Translations under genes and position numbers: made by a program
In this document: piece by piece, positions 43,160-52,429 of the stretch
Layout: each line of letters starts with the position of its first letter
How positions within the stretch are numbered: the stretch's first letter is position 1
The notes under the pieces: generated by a model
Database searches by the model: none
What the model was told of the DNA's origin: nothing
The model's input: only the letters and a program-made list of their open reading frames with translations
From: Veillonella sp. KGMB01456
GTDB taxonomy: Bacteria; Bacillota; Negativicutes; Veillonellales; Veillonellaceae
Length of the DNA: 64,000 nucleotides
Reading direction: 5' to 3'
Assembly (NCBI RefSeq): GCF_023051165.1
Contig: NZ_JALKIG010000005.1
Location: forward strand, 49,975-113,974

Positions 43160-43996
43160 TCATTCTGCCTGCTGCACAAGCCCTTCAATTTTAATGTACG
43201 GGCTGTTATCGGGACCCTCTTCAATGAGAGCATCAACAGCGAACACTGTTTTTAGAAGCTCCGCTGTCATGACCTCTTTAGGACTGCCCACAGCTGCCAA
43301 ATGACCTTCATGAAGTACGGCCACCTGATCCGAATATCGAGCCGCCTGATTCAATTCATGAAGTACCATGACAACCGTAAGCCCCTGTTCACGATTCAAA
43401 CGGCGCAATAGTTCCATCACTTCAAACTGATGATTAATATCCAAATAAGTCGTCGGTTCATCCAAGAGAAGAATATCCGGCTCCTGCGCCAACGCCATGG
43501 CAATCCACACGCGTTGCCGTTCCCCGCCGGACAAAGACGATACCGGCTGATTGCGCAAATGCGTCGTCTTCGTTACAGTCATAGCACTCTCAACGGCTTG
43601 ACGGTCTTCACCGGCCGTATTGCGCCACCAATTTTGATGAGGAAAGCGCCCACAATAGATAAGCTCTTCCACCACCATATCGCGCGGTACTTCCGGCGAC
43701 TGCGGCAAAAATGCCATCCGCTGTGCCAACGTGCGCGGCGAATAGGACGACGCCTTTTGACCGTTAATATAAATCGTGCCACTAATAGGCTTTACACTGC
43801 CCGTAATGCACTTTAAGAGCGTACTTTTACCGCACCCATTCGGTCCGATAAGTGTCGTAATGGCACCAGTCGGTACCTCCCAAGTGATACCTTTTAAAAC
43901 ATCTTTTTGCTCAAAAGAGACCACTATATCCTTCACCGTAATAGCCGGCACCGCTGTTGTTGCCGAGGCTTGTGCTTGATTACTCATAGTCATCAT
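43160..43996 (-). CDS. FecE/BtuD-type ABC transporter ATPase
   Basis: Energises metal-chelate or corrinoid import. In 278 residues: Walker A GPNGCGKST (about 52-60), the signature SSLSGGERQR, Walker B ILLLDEPTTYLD, and the switch His in VLHELNQA. The start ATG overlaps the permease stop (ATGA), with GGAGG upstream, so the two are co-translated. It is the last gene of the cbiD operon. Confidence 0.93.
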   Translation of the reverse strand: MMTMSNQAQASATTAVPAITVKDIVVSFEQKDVLKGITWEVPTGAITTLIGPNGCGKSTLLKCITGSVKPISGTIYINGQKASSYSPRTLAQRMAFLPQSPEVPRDMVVEELIYCGRFPHQNWWRNTAGEDRQAVESAMTVTKTTHLRNQPVSSLSGGERQRVWIAMALAQEPDILLLDEPTTYLDINHQFEVMELLRRLNREQGLTVVMVLHELNQAARYSDQVAVLHEGHLAAVGSPKEVMTAELLKTVFAVDALIEEGPDNSPYIKIEGLVQQAE

Positions 43997-45039
43997 GCAT
44001 CCCTCCGCAACAAATATAAGAAGAACGGCGCACCGAAGAAGGCCATAATAATGCCTACAGGCACTTCTACGGGGCTAAATAGCACACGCCCCAACGTATC
44101 ACTCATAACGAGTACTGCAGCCCCTAAAAAAGCTGAGCCCGGCAATAAGAATTTATAATCGGACCCAATCAGCATGCGGGCTACATGCGGAATAACGAGC
44201 CCTACAAAGCCGATAAGACCGGCCACACTAACTGCACTGGCAGCGAGGAACGCAGCCACCGCCGTCATGGTAAAACGGGTCTGTTCCACCGGTAAACCAA
44301 GTCCTTTGGCCGTTTCATCACCAAGACTTAAAATTGTCAAGCGCTGGGAACCTAAAAAAGCCGTCAACAAGCCGATGACCGTATATGGTGCCAAGAGGTA
44401 TACCTGTGGCCAGCTGCGCGCCGAAAGGCCCCCTACCATCCAGAGTAAGGCACCTTGCACGCGATCACCATAGAATACGAGCAACGCGGAAATCCCGGAA
44501 CCCAAGAAAGCCGCCACGGCCACCCCGGCCAAAATAATACGAGTCGGCCGAATCCCGTTTTTCCACGCTAAGGCATACACCATGAGAGCTGCCGCCAAAG
44601 CGCCAACGAAGGCCACTAAAGGCACTAAATACTCCCAGCTCGGAAAGAGAATGAGGATTATAACCCCGGCCAAACCGGCCCCCGAAGAAACACCCACAAT
44701 CTGCGGATCTGCCAGCGGATTTTTCATTACAGCCTGCAAAATAGCGCCGGCTACGGCCAAATTGGCGCCCACCAAAGCGGCTACAATATTACGAGGAAAA
44801 CGGATATTCCAAATAACCATCTCCTGCGTATCCTTGAGTTCGGAGCTCCATAAAGTATGCCAAATTTTCGCCATCGTAATATCGGCGGAACCGAATACAA
44901 GGGAAATAACCATGGCCGCCAAGGCTAAGGCCAGAAAGAGTAGGACCAGAAAACTTCGTTTCACATTGCGATGCCGCTCATTCGGCAAAACTTGGCCTAC
45001 TTCGGCCCCATTTTTGGTATCATTACTCTGATTAGTCAT
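43993..45039 (-). CDS. FecCD/BtuC-type ABC transporter permease
   Basis: Inner-membrane permease with about ten helices, 348 residues from the ATG at 45037-45039, which overlaps the end of cbiC by 8 bp. Family segments include NIRFPRNIVAALVGANLAVAGAILQ, NPLADPQIVGVSSGAGL and GLIGFVGLVIPHVARML. Its place in the cbi operon suggests cobalamin or corrinoid import; iron-siderophore uptake is the alternative. Confidence 0.92.
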   Translation of the reverse strand: MTNQSNDTKNGAEVGQVLPNERHRNVKRSFLVLLFLALALAAMVISLVFGSADITMAKIWHTLWSSELKDTQEMVIWNIRFPRNIVAALVGANLAVAGAILQAVMKNPLADPQIVGVSSGAGLAGVIILILFPSWEYLVPLVAFVGALAAALMVYALAWKNGIRPTRIILAGVAVAAFLGSGISALLVFYGDRVQGALLWMVGGLSARSWPQVYLLAPYTVIGLLTAFLGSQRLTILSLGDETAKGLGLPVEQTRFTMTAVAAFLAASAVSVAGLIGFVGLVIPHVARMLIGSDYKFLLPGSAFLGAAVLVMSDTLGRVLFSPVEVPVGIIMAFFGAPFFLYLLRRDA

Positions 45040-45706
45040 TTTTCTTCGACTCGTTGTCTTGGACAAACAACATGCCGTCACGTTTTACGCCCGTATAAAG
45101 AAGCGCGTTTACCACGGAAGCGGCAATCGGACTGCCACCTTTATTGCCTTTAACCGTAATGTACGGTACCGGAGATACTTCCATTAAATAATCTTTCGAT
45201 TCGGCAGCGCCTACGAAACCAACCGGAATACCGATGATAAGCGCCGGTTTAACCCCTTCTTCCAAAGCGAGACGCAACACTTCATAAAGAGCGGTCGGAG
45301 CGTTACCGATGGCCACGATTTGACCGTCCAATTGTTTACCGAACGTACGCATAGCGGCGATAGAACGTGTTACGCCCAATTCTTTCGCCAATTCAGCCAC
45401 TTTTTCATCTTTAATGAGGCAATGCACTTCACTGCCGCGAAGAGCCAACGCCGGTTTATTGATGCCGGTGCGAACCATTTCTACGTCGCAATACACATGA
45501 GCACCGTTCTGCAACGCTTCAATGCCTTTTTTAACCGCATCAGGACTGGTACGAACGAGCTGCGCGTATTCTACGTCACCCGATGCATGAATAGTACGGG
45601 AATATACGCGCACTTCATCATCGGTGAGGTTTAAATCTTTAACATATGGATAAATGATTTCCATACTTTTATCTTCAATGGCTTTAGGGTTTTTAATGTA
45701 ATCCAC
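45032..45706 (-). CDS. cbiC: precorrin-8X/cobalt-precorrin-8 methylmutase CbiC
   Basis: Moves the methyl from C11 to C12 to give (cobalt) hydrogenobyrinate. The catalytic His lies in SRTIHASGD near the N-terminus, and the GIPVGFVGAAESK segment is typical. I place the start at the GTG (45704-45706, VDYIKNP) because GGGAGG lies nine bases upstream; the ATG at 45730 has no ribosome site. It overlaps cbiJ by 14 bp and the permease by 8 bp. Confidence 0.93.
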   Translation of the reverse strand: MDYIKNPKAIEDKSMEIIYPYVKDLNLTDDEVRVYSRTIHASGDVEYAQLVRTSPDAVKKGIEALQNGAHVYCDVEMVRTGINKPALALRGSEVHCLIKDEKVAELAKELGVTRSIAAMRTFGKQLDGQIVAIGNAPTALYEVLRLALEEGVKPALIIGIPVGFVGAAESKDYLMEVSPVPYITVKGNKGGSPIAASVVNALLYTGVKRDGMLFVQDNESKKND

Positions 45707-46484
45707 TTGTTTTGTCCTCCCATAAATCACAGAACTCCTGAGCCGTGGAAATGGTCATAGCCCCTTTGGCAGGCTCCGGACGATCAATAACAATGATATG
45801 TAAACCTAGATCAATAGCAGCTTGTAACTTCGTATCGGAACCACCTACGAGGCCGGAGTTTTTCATGACCACCACGTCTGCCTTCGTATCGGCAAACATA
45901 ACCTTGTTCATATCATAACTGAACGGTCCCTGCATGGCAATAATTCGTTTTGGCGACACGCCCAGGTCTTCCATGATTCCCAGCACTTCCGCCGTCGGCA
46001 ATACGCGGGTCCAAACGTCAATATCCTGAAGGGCTTCCGCTTTGGCAAAAATCCCCATCGTCTTGCTCCCCGTTGTCAAATAGACACGCTTATGCAAGCT
46101 GCTTGCCAATTTACCGGCCAACGCGGCCGCCTCAACTTCATTACTTACATGATGAAGTTTATCATAATCCGGCAGCGGCACTTCCTTGCGTTCAAAACGA
46201 AGGAACGGTATATTCATCTCTGCCGCCGCATCCCGCGCCGTAGCGGTAACTACGGCTGCGTACGGATGGCTGGCATCGATTAAAAGACGAATCTTTTTAT
46301 CGGCAATAATTTCTTTCATCGCCTCTTTGTCGAGGCGCCCCGTATGCACTTCGATCCCTTCATGAGCCGCCAGTTGCGCCCCATATTGGCTGACCACCGA
46401 TACGAATACGGGTTCTTTGGTAGTTTCACGAACGGTAACCGCCAAATTGCGACCATCTAATGTGCCCGCAATGACCCAAATCAT
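45693..46484 (-). CDS. cbiJ: precorrin-6A/cobalt-precorrin-6A reductase CbiJ
   Basis: NAD(P)H-dependent reduction of the macrocycle. The 263 residues start MIWVIAGTLDGRNLA with the dinucleotide-binding GT-DGR motif, and contain LIDASHPYAAVVTATA, TGSKTMGIF and MKNSGLVGGSDTKLQAA, all characteristic. ATG overlaps the cbiH stop (ATGA), with GAGG upstream. Confidence 0.94.
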   Translation of the reverse strand: MIWVIAGTLDGRNLAVTVRETTKEPVFVSVVSQYGAQLAAHEGIEVHTGRLDKEAMKEIIADKKIRLLIDASHPYAAVVTATARDAAAEMNIPFLRFERKEVPLPDYDKLHHVSNEVEAAALAGKLASSLHKRVYLTTGSKTMGIFAKAEALQDIDVWTRVLPTAEVLGIMEDLGVSPKRIIAMQGPFSYDMNKVMFADTKADVVVMKNSGLVGGSDTKLQAAIDLGLHIIVIDRPEPAKGAMTISTAQEFCDLWEDKTSGLH

Positions 46485-47305
46485 AATTTGTAGCCTCGAG
46501 GGGTAATCATGCGGCCGTTTTCAACATAAGTCTGGCTGTTGCCGATAATAACCAACGTCTGCATATCGATTTCTTCTTTAGTAAAGTTTTCCAAATCGGA
46601 AATCACCATATGCTGACCCGGACGACCCGCTTTTTGAACAATGCCGACAGGAGTTTTAGGGTCGCGATGTTTAAGCACCAATTCTCGCACTTCGTCCAAA
46701 TGTTTAACGCGTTTTTTACTGCGTGGATTGTAAAGGGCAATAACCATATCCCCTTCAGCGCTCAAATCGGCACGTTTTTTAATTAAATCCCAAGGTGTCA
46801 TAAGATCGCTCAAAGAAATAACGGCAAAGTCGTGCATAAGTGGAGCACCCAATACGGCCGCTGCCACATTAACAGCACTGAGCCCCGGCACAATATCCAC
46901 TTGCGGACGGTTTTCAGCCGGTACTTTGTTGGCCAGTTCCATAACGAGACCGGCCATACCGTAGATGCCGGAGTCACCACTGGAAATAACCACTACTTCG
47001 TGACCTTCAATGGCTAAATCCACCGCCTGCTGACAACGGTCAACTTCCTGCATCATAGCAGTGCCCACTTTTTCTTTGTCCGCAATTAAATCGGCGATGA
47101 GGTCGAGATATGTCAAATAACCTACCACGCGGTCAGCCGCCAAAATCGCTTCACGAGCTTGCGGTGTCATGAATTCTTCGTTGCCCGGTCCGATACCGAT
47201 TACTTTGATTGTACCTGGGCGATGGCTACCGTTGTTCGTGGATACACCGTTTTCTTTTGTAGTAATGTTTGGCTCTTGGCCTGTAATAGTGCTGTTGTTT
47301 CGCAT
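46481..47305 (-). CDS. cbiH: precorrin-3B/cobalt-factor-III C17-methyltransferase CbiH
   Basis: SAM-dependent C17 methylation with ring contraction. The core starts at about residue 32 (TIKVIGIGPGNEEFMTPQA) and includes SSGDSGIYGMAG, VPGLSAVNVAAAVLGAPLMHDFA and ALYNPRSKKR. The 30-residue Asn/Thr-rich tail makes the gene overlap cbiG by 106 bp. The ATG at 47303-47305 has AGGAG ten bases upstream, and I see no better internal start. Confidence 0.94.
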   Translation of the reverse strand: MRNNSTITGQEPNITTKENGVSTNNGSHRPGTIKVIGIGPGNEEFMTPQAREAILAADRVVGYLTYLDLIADLIADKEKVGTAMMQEVDRCQQAVDLAIEGHEVVVISSGDSGIYGMAGLVMELANKVPAENRPQVDIVPGLSAVNVAAAVLGAPLMHDFAVISLSDLMTPWDLIKKRADLSAEGDMVIALYNPRSKKRVKHLDEVRELVLKHRDPKTPVGIVQKAGRPGQHMVISDLENFTKEEIDMQTLVIIGNSQTYVENGRMITPRGYKL

Positions 47306-48303
47306 ACGTTGCCTACTCCTATCGTTTCTTTAACAAAATTAGATTCTTCAATATGACTTGCTTCTATGAAAGGCGCCATTTCTTCTTGCGTAAAAAAGTG
47401 AATGGGCCATTGTAACTCTCGTACTGCTGCCAATAATCCCACTTCATCGGCTTTGACAATCACCGATGCGGCAGATGCCACACTCTTGGGCGAACGATTC
47501 ACATTGGCCAATGAATCGTTAACGGCATGTAAGATCAATTCTTTCGGCGTGTCACGGCGACAGCCGATACCCACCGTCATTGTCGGCGGTCTAAGCACCA
47601 AGGTGCGCGGTCCAAAGGGCAATAATAAATCGGTAATGACTACGCGCGCTGCATTTTCGCCGCCCGTTTCGCAAGTAGCCTTGCCCGTTACGGTATGCGG
47701 ATTAAAACGAATGAGTTCAATCCCCTGCGCTTTGGCTACCGCTTCATACTCATGTAAAAAGAACAAGGTATCGTCAATATAATACGGTACCCTTTCACCC
47801 GCTACGAGAGCCGAATTAACTTCTCGCAACGTGCTGAAATCTTCTACCTTAAAGCCTAGTTTGCGGGCCAGTACATCCGGTGCGGGAATACCGTTCACGT
47901 CCGTAGCCGTCGTGATAACCGGCGTGGCGCCCACAAACTGAGCAATATCCGCCGTCCACTCATTGGCACCGCCGAGATGACCGGACAATAAACTGATGGC
48001 AAAATGTCCCTGCTCATCCATGACCACTACAGCCGGATCTTCCGACTTGTGCTTAATGTATGGGGCAATCATGCGCACCACAATGCCCGTAGCCATGATA
48101 AAAAGCAGTTTATCATACGATTTAAACCACGTTTCCATATGGGGCTTCATGGAACTGAAAAATTCGGCAGTATCACCACTGGCACGACCTTCTTTTTCAA
48201 AACAGTGCACCTCATAATTCGAATCTGCTTCAAAATGATGCCGCAACTTCTGCCCCAATCCGGCGCCATGAACCGTAACGGAAATAATCGCTATTGATTC
48301 CAT
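47200..48303 (-). CDS. cbiG: cobalt-precorrin-5A hydrolase CbiG
   Basis: Opens the delta-lactone and releases acetaldehyde, a step specific to the anaerobic route. The 367 residues show an N-terminal domain with LLFIMATGIVVRMIAPYIKHKSEDPAVVVMDE and SLLSGHLGGANE, a central part, and a C-terminal CbiG domain (GIGCRRDTPKELI, about 250-262). It starts 8 bp after cbiF ends and overlaps cbiH at its 3' end. Confidence 0.94.
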   Translation of the reverse strand: MESIAIISVTVHGAGLGQKLRHHFEADSNYEVHCFEKEGRASGDTAEFFSSMKPHMETWFKSYDKLLFIMATGIVVRMIAPYIKHKSEDPAVVVMDEQGHFAISLLSGHLGGANEWTADIAQFVGATPVITTATDVNGIPAPDVLARKLGFKVEDFSTLREVNSALVAGERVPYYIDDTLFFLHEYEAVAKAQGIELIRFNPHTVTGKATCETGGENAARVVITDLLLPFGPRTLVLRPPTMTVGIGCRRDTPKELILHAVNDSLANVNRSPKSVASAASVIVKADEVGLLAAVRELQWPIHFFTQEEMAPFIEASHIEESNFVKETIGVGNVCETTALLQAKSQTLLQKKTVYPRTTVAIAQVQSK

Positions 48304-48311
48304 AAGCCTAC

Positions 48312-49127
48312 TCAGTCCTTCGCACTGCGGTACATGTGACTGAAGCCTTTGTCATACAATTTTGACAATTCATAATCACTGTCAAGAACCTTGCTGACCA
48401 CGATCATGGCCTGGCGCAATACGCCTTCCTGACTTACGATATCCGCAATCGTTTCCAAAGTACCGCGAATAATGCGTTGATCCGGCCAGGATGCTTTCAC
48501 CACAATCGCAACCGGTGTCTTAGGGCTATAGCCGCCTTTGATGAGTTCTTCGACCACTTTATCCATCATTTGCACGCTAAGGAAAATACACATGGTTGCT
48601 TCATGAGCAGCGAGCATGGCCAACTTTTCCTTCGGCGGCATCGGCGTACGGCCTTCAATACGCGTAATAATTACCGTTTGAGACACATTCGGCAACGTGT
48701 ATTCCTGCTTCAAAGCAGCTGCCGTTGCGAGGAAGGAGCTTACGCCGGGTACTACCGCATAAGTGATGCCCAATTCTTGCAAACGATCCATCTGTTCCTG
48801 AATAGCGCCGTAAATAGCAGGGTCGCCGGTGTGTAAACGAACGATAGCTTTACCTTCAGCGGCACCGCGTTTAATAACCTCGATTACTTCATCCAGATTC
48901 ATAGTCGCGCTGTTATGAATTTCACAATCCTTTTTACAAGCTTTTAAAATCTCCGGATTTACCAAAGAGCCGGCATAAATCACGATATCCGCTTCACTGA
49001 CTAAACGATAGCCTTTGCGCGTAATGAGCTCAGGATCCCCGGGACCTGCGCCTACAATATGAACTACCGGTACTTCTTGATTCGCCGTCATAACATTCTC
49101 GCCTGACATTGTTTTATCTTCACTCAT
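48312..49127 (-). CDS. cbiF: cobalt-precorrin-4 C11-methyltransferase CbiF
   Basis: SAM-dependent C11 methylation. The 271 residues contain VHIVGAGPGDPELITRKG (about 22-39), YAGSLVNPEIL, RLHTGDPAIYGAIQEQ and VPGVSSFLATAAAL, the classic CbiF/CobM segments. A short tail precedes the core. GAGGAGG lies 11 bases before the ATG. cbiT lies 134 bp upstream. Confidence 0.95.
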   Translation of the reverse strand: MSEDKTMSGENVMTANQEVPVVHIVGAGPGDPELITRKGYRLVSEADIVIYAGSLVNPEILKACKKDCEIHNSATMNLDEVIEVIKRGAAEGKAIVRLHTGDPAIYGAIQEQMDRLQELGITYAVVPGVSSFLATAAALKQEYTLPNVSQTVIITRIEGRTPMPPKEKLAMLAAHEATMCIFLSVQMMDKVVEELIKGGYSPKTPVAIVVKASWPDQRIIRGTLETIADIVSQEGVLRQAMIVVSKVLDSDYELSKLYDKGFSHMYRSAKD

Positions 49128-49261
49128 GTTCCGATTTACCTCCTCGGCCTGCTGGCCAACTTAATTGTAATATATAATATAATTCGTATCTTAAATCCAG
49201 CATCTATATAACTTTGGGCTTAGCTCAAAGTCTTTATAGTTTTGGCTCGATAATTCGAATC

Positions 49262-49846
49262 TTAAACGTCAGCCTGTTTAATCGCCGTTACGATAAAAAT
49301 AGGACTTAACGGGTTTAGTAAATGATACGGCCCCGCTTTACGGAAGCGATTAATCTGCATCTGATAGCCTTCATAGGTGAAAGGACGACCTTTTAAAGCT
49401 TTCAAAATGGTATAACCCGTTTCCATCGTCACCGCCGTTACGACAAGGCGACCGCCCGGTTTTAATAAGCGCTCCGATTCATCGAGAATAGCGTCCATAC
49501 CACCCGCACTGCCACCGATAACGATGGCATCAAGGGCCGGTAAATCCGCCATCCCTTCCGGCGCTTTAGCTTCTATAACGGTTAAATTATTGACGCCGAA
49601 TTTTTCCGCATTCGCTTTAATGAGCTCAATGCCTTTTTCAAAACGTTCAATAGCATATACATGGCCTTTAGGTGCCCCCAAAGCCGCTTCGATGGAAATT
49701 GAGCCCGTACCGGCGCCTACGTCAAGCACATAGCTATCCTCTTGTACGCGCGCTTCATTCAGTACAGCCATCCGAATTTCACGTTTTGTCATAGGCACAT
49801 CACCGCGAATAAATTCTTCGTCTTCAATGCCGAAAAAATGTCGCAT
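49262..49846 (-). CDS. cbiT: cobalt-precorrin-6B C15-methyltransferase (decarboxylating) CbiT
   Basis: Methylates C15 and removes the C12 acetate carboxyl. The 194-residue class I methyltransferase has the SAM motif LDVGAGTGSISIEAAL (about 40-55), with MTKREIRMAVL upstream. It is the stand-alone CbiT form, separate from CbiE. AAGGAGG precedes the ATG. Confidence 0.95.
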   Translation of the reverse strand: MRHFFGIEDEEFIRGDVPMTKREIRMAVLNEARVQEDSYVLDVGAGTGSISIEAALGAPKGHVYAIERFEKGIELIKANAEKFGVNNLTVIEAKAPEGMADLPALDAIVIGGSAGGMDAILDESERLLKPGGRLVVTAVTMETGYTILKALKGRPFTYEGYQMQINRFRKAGPYHLLNPLSPIFIVTAIKQADV

Positions 49847-49910
49847 GAATACCTCCTTAGTTTTTTAATTTAACACTTACGATGTTCATGCTGTGAGCTA
49901 ACTATCGAGG

Positions 49911-50537
49911 TTAACCTAAAATAATAAACACGGAATGTTCAAATCCCGGTAATTTGGCAATTTCTGCCAACGTGCCCGGTTCAATCCGTTCATCTTCATA
50001 ACTGAGACGTTCTAAGGCCACCGACTTCGTATCAGCCGGCCAGCCGTGATCCATTAGAATCTGCGCAATGGCCGCCGGATTATGTTCTTTATCCGTCAAA
50101 AAGCCAAGCTTACGACCTTCTTCATAGCGAAGCGCCTCTTCCTTCGGCACACGGCCGTGAAAACTCAGTAAATCAGCATCCTGCCATACTTCGCCAATGC
50201 GCGCAAAGGCAAAAGTCATGGAACTGATGCCCGGCACCACATCAATAGGCGTATCGGGGAATTTCTTTTTCAAATACGGCAACAAGCTGTAATAACCCGT
50301 GTCACCGCTTACCATGACAACCACATCATGGCGCTTGAGCTGTTCTTCAATCCAAAGAGCCAGCTCCGTAAGCTTACCCGTAACCGAATGCGTGAGCTGC
50401 CCTTCATGGGCAAAATCCAGTAAAGAGCGTTCGCTGCCTACGAGTACCTTAGCGTCCGCAATCAATTTGAGGCCGCGCGGTACCACATAATCCGGATTAC
50501 CGGGCCCGATACCTACAACGTAGAGGGTATTTGCCAA
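49911..50537 (-). CDS. cbiE: cobalt-precorrin-7 C5-methyltransferase CbiE
   Basis: SAM-dependent C5 methylation. The 208 residues start TLYVVGIGPGNPDYVVPRG and contain VMVSGDTGYYSLLPYL and VVPGISSMTFAFARIG. The start is TTG (50535-50537), supported by GGAGG nine bases upstream, and the gene overlaps the end of cbiD by 25 bp. Confidence 0.94.
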   Translation of the reverse strand: MANTLYVVGIGPGNPDYVVPRGLKLIADAKVLVGSERSLLDFAHEGQLTHSVTGKLTELALWIEEQLKRHDVVVMVSGDTGYYSLLPYLKKKFPDTPIDVVPGISSMTFAFARIGEVWQDADLLSFHGRVPKEEALRYEEGRKLGFLTDKEHNPAAIAQILMDHGWPADTKSVALERLSYEDERIEPGTLAEIAKLPGFEHSVFIILG

Positions 50538-51631
50538 TGCTCTTCACCTCCGATACGTTTCGCCGTTTCATCAACCGCCAAAATTTCGCCGTCCAACGTG
50601 GCAATAATAATGCCCACTTCCGCTTCATTCGCAATATAGCGCTCCGAACGCATAGACGCTCTGTCCGCTACGCGCTGATAGACGCTCGTCAAATGCTCGC
50701 GCGCTAAAATCGGCATAGCCGCTTCCGTGGTGCGACACTCCATAATTTCATTGGCCACGGCCGTCGACGCACCGTCAAGCGCCGCATAGGCAACGAGCGT
50801 TTCCATACGACCGTCACTCATGCGATTATGGGTGTGAAAACTGCCGGACGCGAGTTTTATAATCTTACCGATATGACCGATAATAACAATCTTTTTAAAA
50901 CCGACTTTTACACATTGTTCCAGCATAAAGCCGATAAAGTTAGACGTTTCCGCCATCTGATTGATAGCGATACCGAGCACATTCTTGGCCAATTCCTGAC
51001 CGATGCGCCCCGGCACCAACACCGCCGTTTCATAGCCGGCCGCCTTCATAACCGTGAGCTGCGGCACCAAGGAGTTTTTAAACCCTTCTTCACTCATGGG
51101 CTTCACAATACCGGTGGTGCCGATAATGGAAATGCCCCCTTCAATGCCGAGGGTACTGTTTAGGGTCTTCTTCGCCAACACTTCGCCGTTTGGCACCGAT
51201 ACCGTCACGATAACGCCCTGACCGGCCGTGCAAAACTCTTTGAACACGGTGGTCATCATGGTACGCGGTCCCGGATTGATAGCCGGTTCCCCCGGTGGCA
51301 TAGCAAGGCCCGGTTTCGTCACCGTACCGACACCAAAACCGGCGCGGAACTGAAGCTCGCCGTCAGTCGTCAATTGCACCGTCGTCACCACATCGGTGCC
51401 GTGCGTTACATCCGGATCGTCGCCGCCGTCTTTAACAACCGTGCCCCGAGCTTCCGTATCAGATATGACCTCTACCGACTTAATGGGCACATCAATGGGT
51501 GTATCCTGCGGATTAATCACCGTCACACGGGAGGGATACTCTTCCGATAGCAATGCCATCAAGGCCGCCTTCATGCCGGCGGTGGCACAGGAGCCGGTCG
51601 TATAACCGCCACGCATAGCCTCTATATCCAT
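50513..51631 (-). CDS. cbiD: cobalt-precorrin-5B C1-methyltransferase CbiD
   Basis: SAM-dependent C1 methylation, a marker of the anaerobic pathway. The 372 residues have the family start RGGYTTGSCATAGMKAAL (about 7-24), INPGPRTMM, GTTGIVKPMSEE and GHIGKIIKLASGSFHTHN. AAGGAGG precedes the ATG. It is the first gene of the eight-gene cbi run. I see no riboswitch upstream, only a 17-bp palindrome. Confidence 0.96.
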   Translation of the reverse strand: MDIEAMRGGYTTGSCATAGMKAALMALLSEEYPSRVTVINPQDTPIDVPIKSVEVISDTEARGTVVKDGGDDPDVTHGTDVVTTVQLTTDGELQFRAGFGVGTVTKPGLAMPPGEPAINPGPRTMMTTVFKEFCTAGQGVIVTVSVPNGEVLAKKTLNSTLGIEGGISIIGTTGIVKPMSEEGFKNSLVPQLTVMKAAGYETAVLVPGRIGQELAKNVLGIAINQMAETSNFIGFMLEQCVKVGFKKIVIIGHIGKIIKLASGSFHTHNRMSDGRMETLVAYAALDGASTAVANEIMECRTTEAAMPILAREHLTSVYQRVADRASMRSERYIANEAEVGIIIATLDGEILAVDETAKRIGGEEHWQIPSTL

Positions 51632-51645
51632 TCATACCTCCTTCG

Positions 51646-51662
51646 GTGAAAGAATCTTTCAC
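51646..51662. promoter_or_regulatory. perfect palindrome before cbiD
   Basis: GTGAAAGAATCTTTCAC has 8-bp arms and one central base, and sits within 15-31 bp of the cbiD start. Candidate operator or small leader hairpin. Confidence 0.5.
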
Positions 51663-51677
51663 AACTTGATATCATGG

Positions 51678-51707
51678 TAAAGAGCAGCTTAATGTCGCTG
51701 CTCTTTA
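51678..51707 (-). terminator. yajQ terminator
   Basis: TAAAGAGCAGC and GCTGCTCTTTA form an 11-bp stem with an 8-nt loop, 10 bp past the yajQ stop and upstream of cbiD. It separates the two units. Confidence 0.8.
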
Positions 51708-51716
51708 GGGCTCTAC

Positions 51717-52211
51717 TTAGGAGCGGAAATTTACAAATTGCAATTCTACCGGCAAATCCTGTTGTTTCAACATTTGGATAACTTCCTGTAAGGAGTCTTT
51801 ATCTTTGCCCGTAACGCGCACTTGATCTTCCATGATTTGCGCCGTTACTTTAAGTTTCATGTTTTTGATTAATTTAACCACATCTTTGGCGGTTTCTTTG
51901 GAAATCCCTTTTTTAATGGTAATCACCTGACGAACGGTAGCTCCCGAAGCAGGTTCTACTTTACCGTAATCAAGATTTTTAAGCGCTACATTACGCTTAA
52001 CCATCTTGCCTTTAACAACGTCGATTACGGCGTTTAATTTATATTCATCATCAGAAATCACCTTAATGGTTTCCCCTTCAAGGCTGATTTCAGATTTGCT
52101 GCCGCGAAAATCATAACGGGTACCGATTTCTTTTTTAGCTTGGTTTACCGCGTTATCAACTTCTTGCATATTTACTTCCGACACTACGTCAAACGAACAA
52201 TCTTTGGCCAT
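51717..52211 (-). CDS. YajQ-family nucleotide-binding protein
   Basis: A 164-residue protein with two ferredoxin-like halves. The start [21 protein letters not shown] and [16 protein letters not shown] are diagnostic of YajQ. Some members bind cyclic-di-GMP or RNA; the role here is unknown. AAAGGAGG precedes the ATG. Confidence 0.93.
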   Translation of the reverse strand: MAKDCSFDVVSEVNMQEVDNAVNQAKKEIGTRYDFRGSKSEISLEGETIKVISDDEYKLNAVIDVVKGKMVKRNVALKNLDYGKVEPASGATVRQVITIKKGISKETAKDVVKLIKNMKLKVTAQIMEDQVRVTGKDKDSLQEVIQMLKQQDLPVELQFVNFRS

Positions 52212-52429
52212 ATATGTGCCTCCTTTGCTTTTTAAATAGTACTATTATTATATCATATAGGCCCCGTTCCTCACATAGAAAGGTTTGGAAAATTGAACTT
52301 TGTATGAAATTTTTTTATACCTGACAAAACAAATAGACTAAAATAGGTTACAATATACATATAACTACAACTAAATCGTATTAGAAAAATCAAGTTATTG
52401 TAATAAAAAATCAAGAAAGCACGCCTATT

